Source of the DNA: an uncultured Kiritimatiellota bacterium
GTDB taxonomy: Bacteria; Verrucomicrobiota; Kiritimatiellia; RFP12; UBA1067
NCBI GenBank assembly: GCA_934635045.1
Contig: CAKTZA010000001.1
Location: 62,001 to 126,000 of the forward strand
Reading direction: 5' to 3'
Length of the DNA: 64,000 nucleotides
Below, piece by piece: positions 1 to 9,555 of the stretch. A program made the translations under genes and the position numbers. Every line of letters starts with the position of its first letter. Position 1 is the stretch's first letter. A model generated the notes under the pieces. It searched no databases, was not told the origin of the DNA, and saw only the letters and a program-made list of their open reading frames with translations.

Positions 1-9
1 CTTCATCAT
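1..9 (-). CDS. Start of an unidentified gene leaving the window
   Basis: Only the first codons are visible. On the minus strand an AAGGAG-type ribosome site (positions 12-17) precedes ATG ATG AAG, with the likely start at 9 or 6. A TATAAT box lies about 30 nt upstream. The product cannot be identified because the gene runs off the left edge. Confidence 0.4.
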
Positions 10-38
10 CGTCTCCTTGTTCGTCCCGTTTTCGGCGT

Positions 39-44
39 ATTATA
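39..44 (-). promoter_or_regulatory. -10 box for the left-edge gene
   Basis: The minus strand reads GGTATAATACG, matching the ATTATA/TATAAT box seen before many genes in this window. It gives a leader of roughly 25 nt that contains an SD site. Confidence 0.45.
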
Positions 45-88
45 CCAAATCGTCCGTCTATGCGTGACCGCGCGCGCAGAATGTCACA

Positions 89-554
89 TTACGCGCGCGA
101 CGACGCGCGATTCGGCGCGGGTCGCCACGACTCACCATTCTTGTCCTGTCCGCGAATGCGCTCATAGCTCATGTTCTCGAGCGGACGCGTCTCGCGGCGC
201 GCCGTGTAGAAGCTCGGCCACGTGCCCTTCTGGTTGAAATACTGCTTCTGCGTGACGGGGTAGACGCCGATGTAGAAGTCGTTCGTCAGCGTGACGAGGC
301 GCACCGGCCTCGACGCGGCGGTTGACGTCGCCCGCCATGTGCGTCAGGTGCTCCGATCCGATCGACACGCCGTTCGTCAGGATGTCGACCGTCACGATGG
401 CGGGCGCGCCCTCCAGCTCGTAGCCGATCGTCACGCGCTTCGACTCCGCGTCCTGCGCGAACGTCACGCTTCCCTCCCGAATCGTCGGGCCAGCGCGGAC
501 TGCCCCCCCCCCCCCCCCTTCGTCTCGCGTGACAAGTGCTTTTCTCGTTGTCAT
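89..554 (-). pseudogene. Frameshifted, truncated formylglycine-generating-enzyme-like gene
   Basis: A strong SD (AAGGAGAGAT) precedes ATG at 554. The frame begins with a short N-terminus, crosses a poly-G tract (poly-C on the plus strand) encoding a glycine run, and continues as a beta-rich segment (GSVTFAQDAESKRVTIGYEL). Near 303 the sequence shifts frame into LTNDFYIGVYPVTQKQYF and RPLENMSYE, hallmarks of the FGE-sulfatase/SUMF1 fold. After NGESW near 130 similarity is lost and a stop follows, so most of the FGE core is missing. At least one frameshift plus a 3' truncation make it non-functional as read. The joins could be real decay or an assembly fault at the homopolymer. Confidence 0.6.
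503..518. repeat. 16-base poly-C tract
   Basis: An uninterrupted run of 16 C, reading as G on the coding strand, lies about 35 nt inside the frame that starts at 554. A 12-C run at 48299-48310 also sits at a gene junction. Confidence 0.9.
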
Positions 555-592
555 GGCATCTCTCCTTTTCCTTATGGCTTGAAATGGATGTT

Positions 593-789
593 TTACCCTA
601 AGCGCGACAGCCGAAAGGGCGAGATGAGCCTCTCGTCAACCATTAGGCTGGAACTTCCGTCGAACGAAAAGGCACACGCGGCGCCGACGGGCCTCGCGCC
701 TGCGGCCTCATAGTCGCCCGCCGGCTCCAGTTCGACGTCCTCCAGACGCGCATCCCCGCGCCACACAGCCGCCATGTCTTCGCTTTCAT
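593..789 (-). pseudogene. Short remnant of an unidentified protein gene
   Basis: Downstream of a TATAAT box, GAGGGG precedes ATG at 789, but that frame becomes arginine-rich nonsense. The overlapping frame from 775 reads as normal protein (ARLEDVELEPAGDYEAAGAR and FSFDGSSSLMVDE) and stops at 593. The simplest reading is an N-terminal fragment with a frameshift between 789 and 775, followed by truncation. The family is not recognised. Confidence 0.35.
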
Positions 790-817
790 TGAACGGTTCC
801 CCTCATTAGGTGGCGGC

Positions 818-823
818 ATTATA
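818..823 (-). promoter_or_regulatory. -10 box upstream of the 593-789 remnant
   Basis: The minus strand reads TGCTATAATGCC. It would transcribe the short remnant and then the FGE-like fragment, which has its own SD site. Confidence 0.5.
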
Positions 824-896
824 GCATAGGCGGGACGAAAAATGCAATTGCAAATCTTCCTGACCGACTTGCATTTCCCATGCCCTGAGCCTTGCC

Positions 897-2477
897 CTAT
901 TTCCGACAGGCCTTGAGCAGCGAATGGATGCGCCAGGATTCCGGATCGGATGGCGTCAGCGCTCCAGCCGGACCTGCCAGCGAGCTCTCGATGCGATCCA
1001 CGTACCGCTTGACCGCCATGTTCTCGTAGAACACCTTTTCGGGCGTCTCCCCCCAGATCCAGAATTCGCCCTTTGTGTAAAGGCGCATCCATCCATAGCC
1101 GAGCGATGACTTGTGCGCGATCCTGTATTCGCTGACTGCGGCGCGCGTCTCCGGGACGTTCCGCTCAAACATCCGCATCACGAGCACCGCCTGTCGGGCC
1201 ACGCACGTCAGGTCCTCGAACCGCCGCCTGGCTTCGCCTCGCAATCCAGACGCATCATACCCTTCGAGAATCGCAAGGTCAGCCTCAAGTTCGGCAACCG
1301 TGTGAAGCCTGTGGACGACCCGCGAAAAATGGCTGTCGTCAAGGAACTCGATGTCGTTGTCGCGGAGATACGCGCGAAGATTCGGCCACTCGCGATCACA
1401 TCGTGCCCGAACGTTTGCGTAATAGCGTTTCACCGCATCCTTTGCGGCCCCGAACCGTTCACACCACATCCTCTCTATCTCGTCAAACGAGGATTGCGGC
1501 CTTGTGCACAGCATGACGGCGGCAAACTCGCTGAACTGTTGGGACGGAAATCCGGCGCTGCGGTCATAGTCATCGCCAAGGGAGCCCAAGGATCTCAGCC
1601 TGTGGTGGACATCGCACATGTACCGCTCAAGCCCCGTCGGCAATGCGCTGCGTATGCACAGGAAGTTCGGGCGGTTGTAGAAATGCCGCGCACCGGCCAC
1701 CTTCCACCCGGCAATGTCTGCCGACGGATCTTCGTCGTGCAGCGTCGGCACGTAGCTGAAGATCATGTTCTCCGGATGGGCGACTCTTGCGCGACGCGGC
1801 GGGCGGCGCGTCGCGCTATACAGGAACACGGCCACCTTGACGTCCGGGCGCAGCTCCCTCGCCTTGGCGGCAAGCCGGTTCCAGAAAGCCACGTAGCGGT
1901 CTGACTTGTTGAGGCAGAACGGCTCCCCCGCCACCGGCGAGTCGAGCGCGACGCATCCATCGCACCTGCAAAATCCACCGTCACCATCGTTCTCGCCGGC
2001 AACCAGCAATTCAGGGCGCCCCTGACGCAGCCATTCCTTGATCCGCTCGTCAACCACAGCCTCATTCGACACGCACACTTTCGACATCCCTCGCATCCCC
2101 TGCGGCAGTCCCGGGCATTCGAAGCCCCTCTTGCCGTTCGGCAGCATCCCGAAATATTCGCGATGCGAATCCCAGCGCGTCTTTGTCCAGGCCCGGAACG
2201 AATGCCCTGAACGGTAGGTCGCCTTGCTCGCATACCCAAGACTCGCCCATTCCGCCTGTTCGCGGTCATGCCAGGCCCTGCATTCCCCTTTGGTGAAATG
2301 CAGTTCCTTCGGCACGTTTCGGCTCAGGCATTCCATGACGCCGTAATCGCGAACGGTCCATATCTCAGGCCAAGCCCCAGATTCGACGACAGCGTCCGCA
2401 CCGCCATTGCCGCACCCCGCAAGGATCATGGACAACGCCACACAGAAAGGCATGTTGCACTTCATCGGCATTCCCAT
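897..2477 (-). CDS. DUF4838-type lipoprotein, probable glycan-acting
   Basis: A 526-residue lipoprotein. The start at 2477 is chosen because its ATG overlaps the stop of the upstream gene (TAATG), implying translational coupling, and because it gives a type II signal peptide ending in LAGC (Cys about 22). The central region has GENDGDGGFCRCDGC followed by a stretch ending in RPDVKVAVFLYSATRRPP. This Cys-rich pattern plus a TIM-barrel-like segment is typical of DUF4838 proteins, which are common in CAZyme loci of Verrucomicrobiota and Bacteroidota. Substrate is unknown. It is last in a run with a beta-helix surface protein and a GH28 enzyme, so a role in the same polysaccharide's breakdown is likely. 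Confidence 0.7.
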   Translation of the reverse strand: MGMPMKCNMPFCVALSMILAGCGNGGADAVVESGAWPEIWTVRDYGVMECLSRNVPKELHFTKGECRAWHDREQAEWASLGYASKATYRSGHSFRAWTKTRWDSHREYFGMLPNGKRGFECPGLPQGMRGMSKVCVSNEAVVDERIKEWLRQGRPELLVAGENDGDGGFCRCDGCVALDSPVAGEPFCLNKSDRYVAFWNRLAAKARELRPDVKVAVFLYSATRRPPRRARVAHPENMIFSYVPTLHDEDPSADIAGWKVAGARHFYNRPNFLCIRSALPTGLERYMCDVHHRLRSLGSLGDDYDRSAGFPSQQFSEFAAVMLCTRPQSSFDEIERMWCERFGAAKDAVKRYYANVRARCDREWPNLRAYLRDNDIEFLDDSHFSRVVHRLHTVAELEADLAILEGYDASGLRGEARRRFEDLTCVARQAVLVMRMFERNVPETRAAVSEYRIAHKSSLGYGWMRLYTKGEFWIWGETPEKVFYENMAVKRYVDRIESSLAGPAGALTPSDPESWRIHSLLKACRK

Positions 2478-5400
2478 TAACGGATGACGACGACAGCCCC
2501 GAAGACAGCGCGCATCTGGAACGCGAAGCCGTCGGCGGTTTCCGCAATCCTGGCCTTGACGGCGCTTGAGCCCGGCAGAATCGGCGTGCCGCTGATCTGC
2601 GGCGCGGTGAACAGCGTTCTCCAGCTCCGCGCAAGCCCGCCATCCACAGCCAGTCGCATCGAGTCCAGGTTTACGCTCGCCGCACACGTGATGGAAGCTG
2701 AAGGGGCGAATCGCACCGTGCCGCCGTCAGCGGCGAGCCCGTTGACGGAAAGGTCGCCTGAGACTTCCAGCACGCTGTCCGCGTTCAGGCGAAGCATCGA
2801 GACGGCGGAGCCTGACGGGAGTCGCAGCGTGCCATTCGTGATGGCAAGAGTCCCTTCGCCCGCAACGGAATCCGCAAGCGTGACGACATGGCCTCCGGCA
2901 TCGATGGTCAGCACGGCCTCGCGCCCCACGGCCAATGCGCGGTCATCGCGAGGACCGGTCGTCCCCAAGCCTTCCGCAGGCCCATACGTCCAGTCCGAAG
3001 AGACCCTGACCACGGGGGACGAAAACGGCGCCGCCTTCAGGGACAGGCAATTTTCCGCATCAGACGCCGTCGTCCAGTTCGACGTCATCTCAACCGTAAT
3101 CGCATCGGCAAGCGTCAGCGAGGATGTTGACGCCGGCTCCGGCTGCATCTCAGCGAGTGACATCACCCCCGTTCCCCCGTAGACCTGGTCCTTGCCGCCA
3201 CGGTACGGAACGCCAATCTCAAGCGTGCCGTCAACCACGTTTCTGCCGGGCTCGTTCTTCCACCAGTAGAGGGCTCCGTCGCTGCCGCGCTGGAAAGTCA
3301 ACGTTCCCGACTGGCATACGCGGATGGACGAATTTGCCCATCCAAGATCCATCGTCTGGTTCGTCAGCGTCAGGGATCCTCCCGGCAGGATCGTGAGCTG
3401 GGTCGATTGCGCCGATGCGGACGCCGCGCCTCGCCGCAGGCAGACCTGCGGATAGGAAGGCGTTCCTGAAATGCGGATATCGCCGCAAATGTTCAGGATT
3501 CCGGCAGGGCACCTGTCATAGTAGAACATCGGCGACGTGATTACGAGCGGCCCCGCCTTCGACGTGAACGAAAGCCCTTTGCTGATGTTGCGCGCCTTCA
3601 GCCCCACATACTGCGGGAATGCCGACAGGGAATAGACGCTCGAATCCGCGTCGCCGCCCTCCGATGTCTTGGTAAAGGTGCGTTCGTTGTCGCTCGCTCC
3701 GATGACAAACGACGAGACTGCCGTATCGCGAAACGTGATGTTGGCAAGCTTGGCGCCACGGATGTTGAAATCAGATTCGAGCCGGCCGTCTGCCGCGCCA
3801 AAGTAATAGCTCAACGCCTGCGTTTCGTCCGGAGCGGTACGGCAATACCAGTTAGCCGCAGACGACCAGTAGCCGTCCCCCGCTTCTCCGATCCATTCAT
3901 ACGGGTAGAGTCCATCAGGTGCAGAGGCCGGCTTTACCGCGGCAATCACTCCGTTCGTGGAGACGGCCTTCCAGCCGGCGCATGAACCGGCCAGTTCCAC
4001 CTGCGACGCATCTATCGGCAACAGGCCTGCCGCGCCAGTTGCCGCCAAGACGCCGCCGTCTGACGTCCCCTCCTGGACATCAAGGACTATCTTGGCTGTC
4101 GGGGCAACCACCCACTCTGCCGCCGAGACCATGTTCGTTCCGGCCGGTATCTTAAGCACGCTTTCCGGGCCAAGCACGATTCTCTCTGCGCGAAGTCCGG
4201 CATAGTCCGCATTCTCGTATGGCCCGATCTCCAGCGTCGTGCCGTCCTCAACCCGAACCTCGCGGAACGACATATGCGAAGAGCATTGCCTCATCCGGAA
4301 CGAACCGCCGCCGCAGACGAGCAGGGAACCGTTTCCGTTCCGCGAACCGATCGTCGGGAAAGCCATGTTCCTCTTTACGGAAGCGTCATTCGCATCGCGC
4401 GTGTCGATGGTCAGAGTCCCCTCCACCAATGGATATACGGTTTTCGAAACCTTGATGGACATCTCTTCCGCCGTGGGTCGCATTGTCGCCGGGCCATCGA
4501 CGTCAAATCCCCTGGCATCGCCGTTCACCGTATTGAATACCGCAGACCCGCCAATTGTCAGCGTGTCGAGCTTCAACGTAAGGCGCGTGTCGACAGACGA
4601 GTTTGCGCCGTACAAGAACTGCAGGGCGGTGAAAGGCTCGTGCGAAACGAGCGTACAGCGCTTTTCGACGAGGAACTGCCCGTTTGGAGCCGAGAACGGA
4701 GCGTTGAACGTGACGACCTCCCCCGCTTCCTCGATAAAGTCCACTGCCGTGCCACTCGCCGTTGCGGCGAACGCCGTTCCCTTCGATTCGGTGACAAGCC
4801 GTTTGCCGGAGACTGTCAGCGTGGACGCATTGGTTATCGCCCCGCCTGTGAGATCAAGCGCAGTACCTTCGGCAATCTGGACATTCCCGTCAACCGTCAA
4901 AGCGCCATCATCTTGCATCTTCAGGGAAGAGAGTCCTGTCATGGCAAAATCCCCCTTCACGGTCATCGTGCCGCCATTTATCGCCAATGCGACGCCGGCC
5001 TTGTCTTCATACCCGTCCCTGTGCGTAAACGTCGAACAGCAAACCGAGCCGCCATTCAGCACAAGCGCATTCGCGCTCGCCGCATAGCCGAGCAGGCCGC
5101 CAAGCGCGACCGTCGCATTCTCCACAGTCAGCGAAGCATCCGGCCCCCACAGGCGGACGATCCCCGTCGTGTTCGTAAGCACGGCTCCATTGCATATGGT
5201 CACGGGAGAATACCATAGCGACTCCAATTTCGTCATGTTCAGCGTCACGCCATCAAGCGTTGTCGGGTGGTTCTGCATGATGTACGGCGACGTCCCGGGC
5301 CCGGCATTGGCAAGCAGCTTTACGGATCCGCGACCCTTCAGGACAAGCGGAGCGGGTTTCTGAGCCCGTTCGACATAAAACGAGCCGATCTCATGGTCGC

Positions 5401-5647
5401 CATCGATCGCGATCTCCATCGTCTGCCCGGAAAAGTCGAAATACGCAAGCTCTCCCGATCCGGGGATGTGACCAAGCGACCAGTTGCCGGCCTCGTCCCA
5501 CGATCCGCCAGACGCGCCTCTCCAGCGGTTGGTCGTAACCGCACCGTCTGCGGACGATGCGAAAGCCAAGAATGAGACGACGAGGACAACCCCCGCGAGG
5601 GCGTTCGGCGCGGCACCAGCCGCAGCGAGAGTCATTCGACTTTTCAT
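2477..5647 (-). CDS. Large secreted beta-helix/autotransporter-like surface protein
   Basis: A 1056-residue exported protein. The start at 5647 has an AAGGA site 8-9 nt upstream and gives a signal peptide ending near ASSADGA. It opens with TTNRWRGASGGSWDEAGNWS, the GxWxxxxNWS pattern of autotransporter-associated beta strand proteins. Many short repeats of the form LTVDGNVQIAEGTALDLTGG suggest a right-handed parallel beta-helix. A second NW module (GDGYWSSAANW) near residue 600 suggests duplication. No sortase, PEP-CTERM or translocator barrel is evident at the C-terminus. It is translationally coupled to the DUF4838 lipoprotein and lies 65 bp after the GH28 gene. Likely a substrate-binding or adhesive cell-surface protein. 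Confidence 0.7.
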   Translation of the reverse strand: MKSRMTLAAAGAAPNALAGVVLVVSFLAFASSADGAVTTNRWRGASGGSWDEAGNWSLGHIPGSGELAYFDFSGQTMEIAIDGDHEIGSFYVERAQKPAPLVLKGRGSVKLLANAGPGTSPYIMQNHPTTLDGVTLNMTKLESLWYSPVTICNGAVLTNTTGIVRLWGPDASLTVENATVALGGLLGYAASANALVLNGGSVCCSTFTHRDGYEDKAGVALAINGGTMTVKGDFAMTGLSSLKMQDDGALTVDGNVQIAEGTALDLTGGAITNASTLTVSGKRLVTESKGTAFAATASGTAVDFIEEAGEVVTFNAPFSAPNGQFLVEKRCTLVSHEPFTALQFLYGANSSVDTRLTLKLDTLTIGGSAVFNTVNGDARGFDVDGPATMRPTAEEMSIKVSKTVYPLVEGTLTIDTRDANDASVKRNMAFPTIGSRNGNGSLLVCGGGSFRMRQCSSHMSFREVRVEDGTTLEIGPYENADYAGLRAERIVLGPESVLKIPAGTNMVSAAEWVVAPTAKIVLDVQEGTSDGGVLAATGAAGLLPIDASQVELAGSCAGWKAVSTNGVIAAVKPASAPDGLYPYEWIGEAGDGYWSSAANWYCRTAPDETQALSYYFGAADGRLESDFNIRGAKLANITFRDTAVSSFVIGASDNERTFTKTSEGGDADSSVYSLSAFPQYVGLKARNISKGLSFTSKAGPLVITSPMFYYDRCPAGILNICGDIRISGTPSYPQVCLRRGAASASAQSTQLTILPGGSLTLTNQTMDLGWANSSIRVCQSGTLTFQRGSDGALYWWKNEPGRNVVDGTLEIGVPYRGGKDQVYGGTGVMSLAEMQPEPASTSSLTLADAITVEMTSNWTTASDAENCLSLKAAPFSSPVVRVSSDWTYGPAEGLGTTGPRDDRALAVGREAVLTIDAGGHVVTLADSVAGEGTLAITNGTLRLPSGSAVSMLRLNADSVLEVSGDLSVNGLAADGGTVRFAPSASITCAASVNLDSMRLAVDGGLARSWRTLFTAPQISGTPILPGSSAVKARIAETADGFAFQMRAVFGAVVVIR

Positions 5648-5712
5648 TTTCGTGTTCCTTTTTGTGCGTATCGTCTTGTTCTGTGTCAGGCTCCAGGATC
5701 CAAGTTCCATGC

Positions 5713-7116
5713 TCAATCTCCCGCGCAGCGCCGGACACAGGAACATGCCCCGGCAGTCCGCGTCGGCGTAGTCGTCCCGGAAGCAAATTGGGCCGGTCTT
5801 GTTCCTGCCGAGACGTCCTCGACGCTTGCGTCCTGACTGACAATCGCCGGACGCGAATCTGGAATGCGTACCGCAAAATCAACATCATCAAGACGAATCC
5901 GGTCGGCGTGACGGACATAGAGGCCATAAGCGGGGAGCGGTCGTTTGTCGAACATGAACGCTTCTGGGTAAGCGGCCTCCTTTTCCGGAACGGCCGCCAC
6001 GGCATCTTCATCGGTGCCGCCGCCGGGGAGGAGCAGCCGGATGCCGCGGAGAGTGATGTCTGACGGCCGACGAGTCGGAACGCCAGTGATCGAACTCGCA
6101 ATTAGGCTGTCGGCCCTGCCACGGATATTCTCGAGAACGACATGGCGCAAAAATGTCTCGGCCCCGGCAGCCGGCTCATGCCGCCGGTCATGGCGGATGA
6201 AGAACGGCGTCTGATACCCGTCTATCGTCACGTTTCTCACCGTCACGCGCTCAAGCCTTCCGCCGTCCACGACTTCGATTGCAAGTCCCGCAATGCCGCA
6301 GATCCTGTTCGTGACGCCGGGGATCGTTTTCCACCAGCTGAAGCGGTGGTTCGCGGAGGAACGCACGAGCGCGCAGTTCTCGACCAGGACATCCCGCACG
6401 TCGGCGTAGCTGCCAGTTCCGAACTTGACGGCATTGCAACAACTCGCGAGACGACAGTTGCGGATTGTCACGTTCGTGACGGAAAACGACTTGTCGCTCT
6501 CCGTCTTGATGGCAATGGCGTCATCGTCCGCATCGATGTCACACGCTTCGATCAGCACGTTTGCGGACTCAATGTCAATGCCGTCGTTCGTGTTGTTCAC
6601 GTGGTTGAAGCAACGAACACGGCGCATCGTCACGCCGTCGCAATTCCGGAGATGGCAACCCCACGCGGCCCCGTTCCGATAGGTGAAGCCCTCGAGCCGC
6701 ACGTTGCGGCAACGCGAAAAGCGCATCAGGACCGGCAGCTGCTGAGGCTGGCTCTCGCCGGCAAGCCCGGCCCGTTCGCGAAAGACGCCCCCGCGACCGT
6801 CGATGACGCCCTTCCCGACGATCGCGACATTCGTCGCACACTCGGCGAAGATGAAGCACTTCTCCCCAGGAGGCATCGGATAGTCCGCGCGGTTCGTGCT
6901 CGCGAAAAGACGCGCCCCCTCGTCCAGTTCGAGAGTCACGTTGCTCTTCAGAACAAAAGGCCCCGACTCCCAATCGCCCGCAGCGACGCGAACGGTTCCT
7001 CCTCCCTGAGATTCGGCCGAGTCAATGAGCGATTGAACGTCAAGCGCCGCCCCCAACGCCGAAAACGCCGTGGCAACCGCAAGAACAGAAACAAAGACCG
7101 CCTTTTCACCGCTCAT
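5713..7116 (-). CDS. Secreted GH28-family polygalacturonase-like enzyme
   Basis: 467 residues with an N-terminal signal peptide (about 1-23). The N-terminal pectate-lyase-like strand (GGGTVRVAAGDWESGPFVLK) and the central NTNDGIDIE (about 175-183) and DADDDAIAIKT (about 195-205) are GH28 hallmarks supplying the catalytic aspartates. GH28 enzymes hydrolyse galacturonan or rhamnogalacturonan in the periplasm or outside. The usual GHG segment reads CNAVKFGTGSY here, so its histidine is missing and the exact activity is uncertain. A -10 box lies only 7 nt before the ATG and there is no SD, so the message may be leaderless. Downstream are the beta-helix and DUF4838 genes. Confidence 0.8.
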   Translation of the reverse strand: MSGEKAVFVSVLAVATAFSALGAALDVQSLIDSAESQGGGTVRVAAGDWESGPFVLKSNVTLELDEGARLFASTNRADYPMPPGEKCFIFAECATNVAIVGKGVIDGRGGVFRERAGLAGESQPQQLPVLMRFSRCRNVRLEGFTYRNGAAWGCHLRNCDGVTMRRVRCFNHVNNTNDGIDIESANVLIEACDIDADDDAIAIKTESDKSFSVTNVTIRNCRLASCCNAVKFGTGSYADVRDVLVENCALVRSSANHRFSWWKTIPGVTNRICGIAGLAIEVVDGGRLERVTVRNVTIDGYQTPFFIRHDRRHEPAAGAETFLRHVVLENIRGRADSLIASSITGVPTRRPSDITLRGIRLLLPGGGTDEDAVAAVPEKEAAYPEAFMFDKRPLPAYGLYVRHADRIRLDDVDFAVRIPDSRPAIVSQDASVEDVSAGTRPAQFASGTTTPTRTAGACSCVRRCAGD

Positions 7117-7123
7117 GGCGGAC

Positions 7124-7129
7124 AGTATA
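7124..7129 (-). promoter_or_regulatory. -10 box of the GH28 gene, possible leaderless start
   Basis: The minus strand reads TATACT, then 7 nt, then ATG. Transcription would be expected to begin at or next to the start codon. Confidence 0.5.
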
Positions 7130-7185
7130 GCAAATATGCCGTTCCGCGCGCAACTACAATTTTGTAGTTTTAGTCGTTTTTGCCC

Positions 7186-8448
7186 TTAAGACCTTCCTCT
7201 GGTGCCAGCCCATCGTCCGCGTTCCGCCAGATCCAGCCCACGGGCGCGCCCAGCCTTCCGCAACAGGGGACGCTCCATTTCGGGAAGCGCGCGGGCAAGG
7301 ATGCCGCAGGCCGCGGCGCCGCAAGCGAACAGCGCGAACGGCAAGGCCGGGCTTGCCGACATCAGCAACGGAAACGCGAACGAGGCAAGCGCCGTGACGA
7401 CCTGGTTGCCAAGCATCGCAAAGGACACGCCCCTCGCGCGAATCGGTGCGGGCAGGATCTCCGCCGCCAGCAGCCAGACGCACGCGCCCGGCCCGAAAGA
7501 GAAGAAACCGACAAGAACGCAGAGGGAACAGGCGACGAGCCTCGCACACGACAACAGCATGAAAATCGGCACGGCGACAAGCGACAGGGCTACGCCGACG
7601 AGTCCAACACAAAGGACAAAGCGTCTCCCCCTGCGCTCAATGAACGGCAGCGCGGCAAGCGGCGCGACAAGAGCCGCAATCCGCATCATGATGTCCGCGC
7701 CGTTCGCCGAGGCCCCTGACAGTCCCGCAGAGCGAAGAATCGCAACCGAATAATGCATGACGACGCCGATTCCCGTCGCAGACGTCAACGCCAACAGGGC
7801 ACAAGCGACCAGAAGCGGACGTTTCAGGCAGAAGCCTCGGTCCTGACTGGATGCGCGACCGGACGCGCAACCATCGTGCTGTCGGTCAACATCCCGGCCG
7901 TCGGCCCCGCGTTCCAGCATGAGCGTCCCAAAGAGAAAAAGAATCAACACCGGCGCAAGGGCGAGGACATCAATCCGCCAGGCAAATGCGGACGACATGT
8001 CCCCAAGCGCTACGGCAAAGCCGACACCCGCCCCCGTGACACCGCCAAGGGAATTCGCGAATTGGTAGAGCGCCGAGGCGCGTCCACGGCGTTCAACCGG
8101 CAACGTTTCGGCAAGATACAGCGGCAGAAGGACCGAAAACAGTCCCAACCCAAAGCCAAGAACAAAACGGCCCGCAATCGCAAGCGAGAAAACATCGCCA
8201 GGCGCACAAACAAGGGGAACGGCCACCAGCGCACAAGCGCCGGACAGCTGCATCGCACGGACACGCCCAAGACGATCCGCGAGAAACCCGCCGGCGGCGG
8301 ACGACAGAACCATGGCAAACATCGCAGCGGAAACGAAGAGCCCGCGCCCCATCTCGCCAACCGCCATGAGCGGAATCGCCGCCGCGACAAGGCTGGGGGC
8401 AAAGCCGGACGCGAACGCGCCGACAAGCGGAACGAGAAGCGTTCTCAC
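7186..8448 (-). CDS. MFS sugar-porter-type transporter
   Basis: 420 residues with about 12 hydrophobic segments. The MFS signature between TM2 and TM3 (GGFLADRLGRVRAMQ) and the sugar-porter-like motif after TM6 (PLYLAETLPVERRGRASALY) point to a proton-coupled carbohydrate importer of the inner membrane. A cytoplasmic loop of about 30 residues separates the halves. The start overlaps the stop of the regulator gene by 4 nt (ATGA), so the two form a coupled operon. Set among pectin-type hydrolases, an oligo- or monosaccharide from that substrate is the likely cargo; specificity cannot be read from sequence. Confidence 0.8.
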   Translation of the reverse strand: MRTLLVPLVGAFASGFAPSLVAAAIPLMAVGEMGRGLFVSAAMFAMVLSSAAGGFLADRLGRVRAMQLSGACALVAVPLVCAPGDVFSLAIAGRFVLGFGLGLFSVLLPLYLAETLPVERRGRASALYQFANSLGGVTGAGVGFAVALGDMSSAFAWRIDVLALAPVLILFLFGTLMLERGADGRDVDRQHDGCASGRASSQDRGFCLKRPLLVACALLALTSATGIGVVMHYSVAILRSAGLSGASANGADIMMRIAALVAPLAALPFIERRGRRFVLCVGLVGVALSLVAVPIFMLLSCARLVACSLCVLVGFFSFGPGACVWLLAAEILPAPIRARGVSFAMLGNQVVTALASFAFPLLMSASPALPFALFACGAAACGILARALPEMERPLLRKAGRARGLDLAERGRWAGTRGRS

Positions 8449-9542
8449 GGAAAGCTCTCACCGTTCACATAACGCGTACCGAACGCCATTCTCTGCCGGA
8501 TTCGCCGACCCTGCAGAAACGCGCAGACCGATTCCGACAACTGGTCTCCGTGCGCGAACGGATCGTTCTCAAGCCGCGTGAGGGACATGGGATAGACCGG
8601 GCCCAAACCCGTATTTGACAGGGAGACGACCTTCACGTCAGCCGGGATTCGCAATCCGGCCTCCTGCAGAGCCGTCAGCGCTCCAGAAGCGACATAATCG
8701 TCCGTGAAGACCAGCAGCTCCGGCAACCATGCCCGGCCCTCGGACAGAAACCGCGCGCGAAACGCATCCAGCGCACCACGCGCCGTCCCCTCGGCTCGGC
8801 CTTGTGTCAATTCAACTGGCGTCAGGAACTCATCCGCTCCGATCCCCGCTGCACGAAGTGCGGGAACCGCGTCAAACGCGCGCCCCGTCTCCTTCGACGC
8901 CTGCAGGACACGGCGGACGCCTCGCGCTTCGCAGTGATTGACAAGATCCGAGACCGCCGCGTCGTTTGAACGCAAGAAGCTCGCGACACACCCCTTGAGC
9001 CGACAGGGCATCGGGCCAAACACGCCGAATGGGACGTCCGTCTTCGAGAGGAACCGCTCGATGTCGGGGCGGTTCTCGATAAGAAGCGCGAAATTCGGCC
9101 TTGCCTTTAGCTCATGCGCCAGCAGACGGAAATCATAGCGGCCGTTTGCCTTGCGCAAGACCGTCACCTGCGAGAACATGTAGCCGAGCTCGGAAATGCG
9201 CGCACGAAGCCGGCCAACCAACACGTTCTGATAGTACACATGGTCGCCATCCGGCACGATGACGAGAACGCGACCAACCCAAACGTCCTGTCGCCGCGCG
9301 TTCACGACGCAACCGGTTCGCCTTTGCGCCGTGATGAGCCCCTCCCGCACAAGCGCGGCGACGGCGGCCTCCGGCACGCGAATCGACACGCCGAGGAGCT
9401 TCGACCATTCGAGAATCGTCGGAAGAACGACTCCCGGCTTGTAATATCCAGATGCGATCGCTTCGCGAAGGCCGTTGGTCATCTGCCTGGACATGCTGAC
9501 CCCGATGCCCTTCTGTATCTTGAACGGAACATTTCTCTCCAT
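8445..9542 (-). CDS. GntR-type HTH regulator with LacI-like sensor domain
   Basis: 365 residues. Residues 1-80 form a GntR-type winged helix (LREAIASGYYKPGVVLPTIL, then a recognition helix and a wing near GLITAQRRTGCVVNA). Residues about 90-365 resemble the periplasmic-binding-protein fold of LacI family sensors (VLVIVPDGDHVYYQNVLVGR, then LLVFTDDYVASGALTALQEA and the PADVKVVSLSN strand). It probably controls the coupled MFS porter and perhaps neighbouring hydrolases in response to a sugar. The -10 box TATCAT is 7 nt from the ATG with no SD. Confidence 0.8.
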   Translation of the reverse strand: MERNVPFKIQKGIGVSMSRQMTNGLREAIASGYYKPGVVLPTILEWSKLLGVSIRVPEAAVAALVREGLITAQRRTGCVVNARRQDVWVGRVLVIVPDGDHVYYQNVLVGRLRARISELGYMFSQVTVLRKANGRYDFRLLAHELKARPNFALLIENRPDIERFLSKTDVPFGVFGPMPCRLKGCVASFLRSNDAAVSDLVNHCEARGVRRVLQASKETGRAFDAVPALRAAGIGADEFLTPVELTQGRAEGTARGALDAFRARFLSEGRAWLPELLVFTDDYVASGALTALQEAGLRIPADVKVVSLSNTGLGPVYPMSLTRLENDPFAHGDQLSESVCAFLQGRRIRQRMAFGTRYVNGESFP

Positions 9543-9549
9543 GGCCGAT

Positions 9550-9555
9550 ATGATA
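9550..9555 (-). promoter_or_regulatory. -10 box of the GntR-type regulator
   Basis: TATCAT on the minus strand, 7 nt before ATG at 9542. Candidate leaderless promoter for the regulator-MFS operon. Confidence 0.4.

Noticed and set aside
503..518. Poly-C tract as proof of phase variation
   Set aside because: The flanking frames do not form one coherent protein at any tract length I can see, so a switchable gene is not demonstrated; listed only as an alternative.
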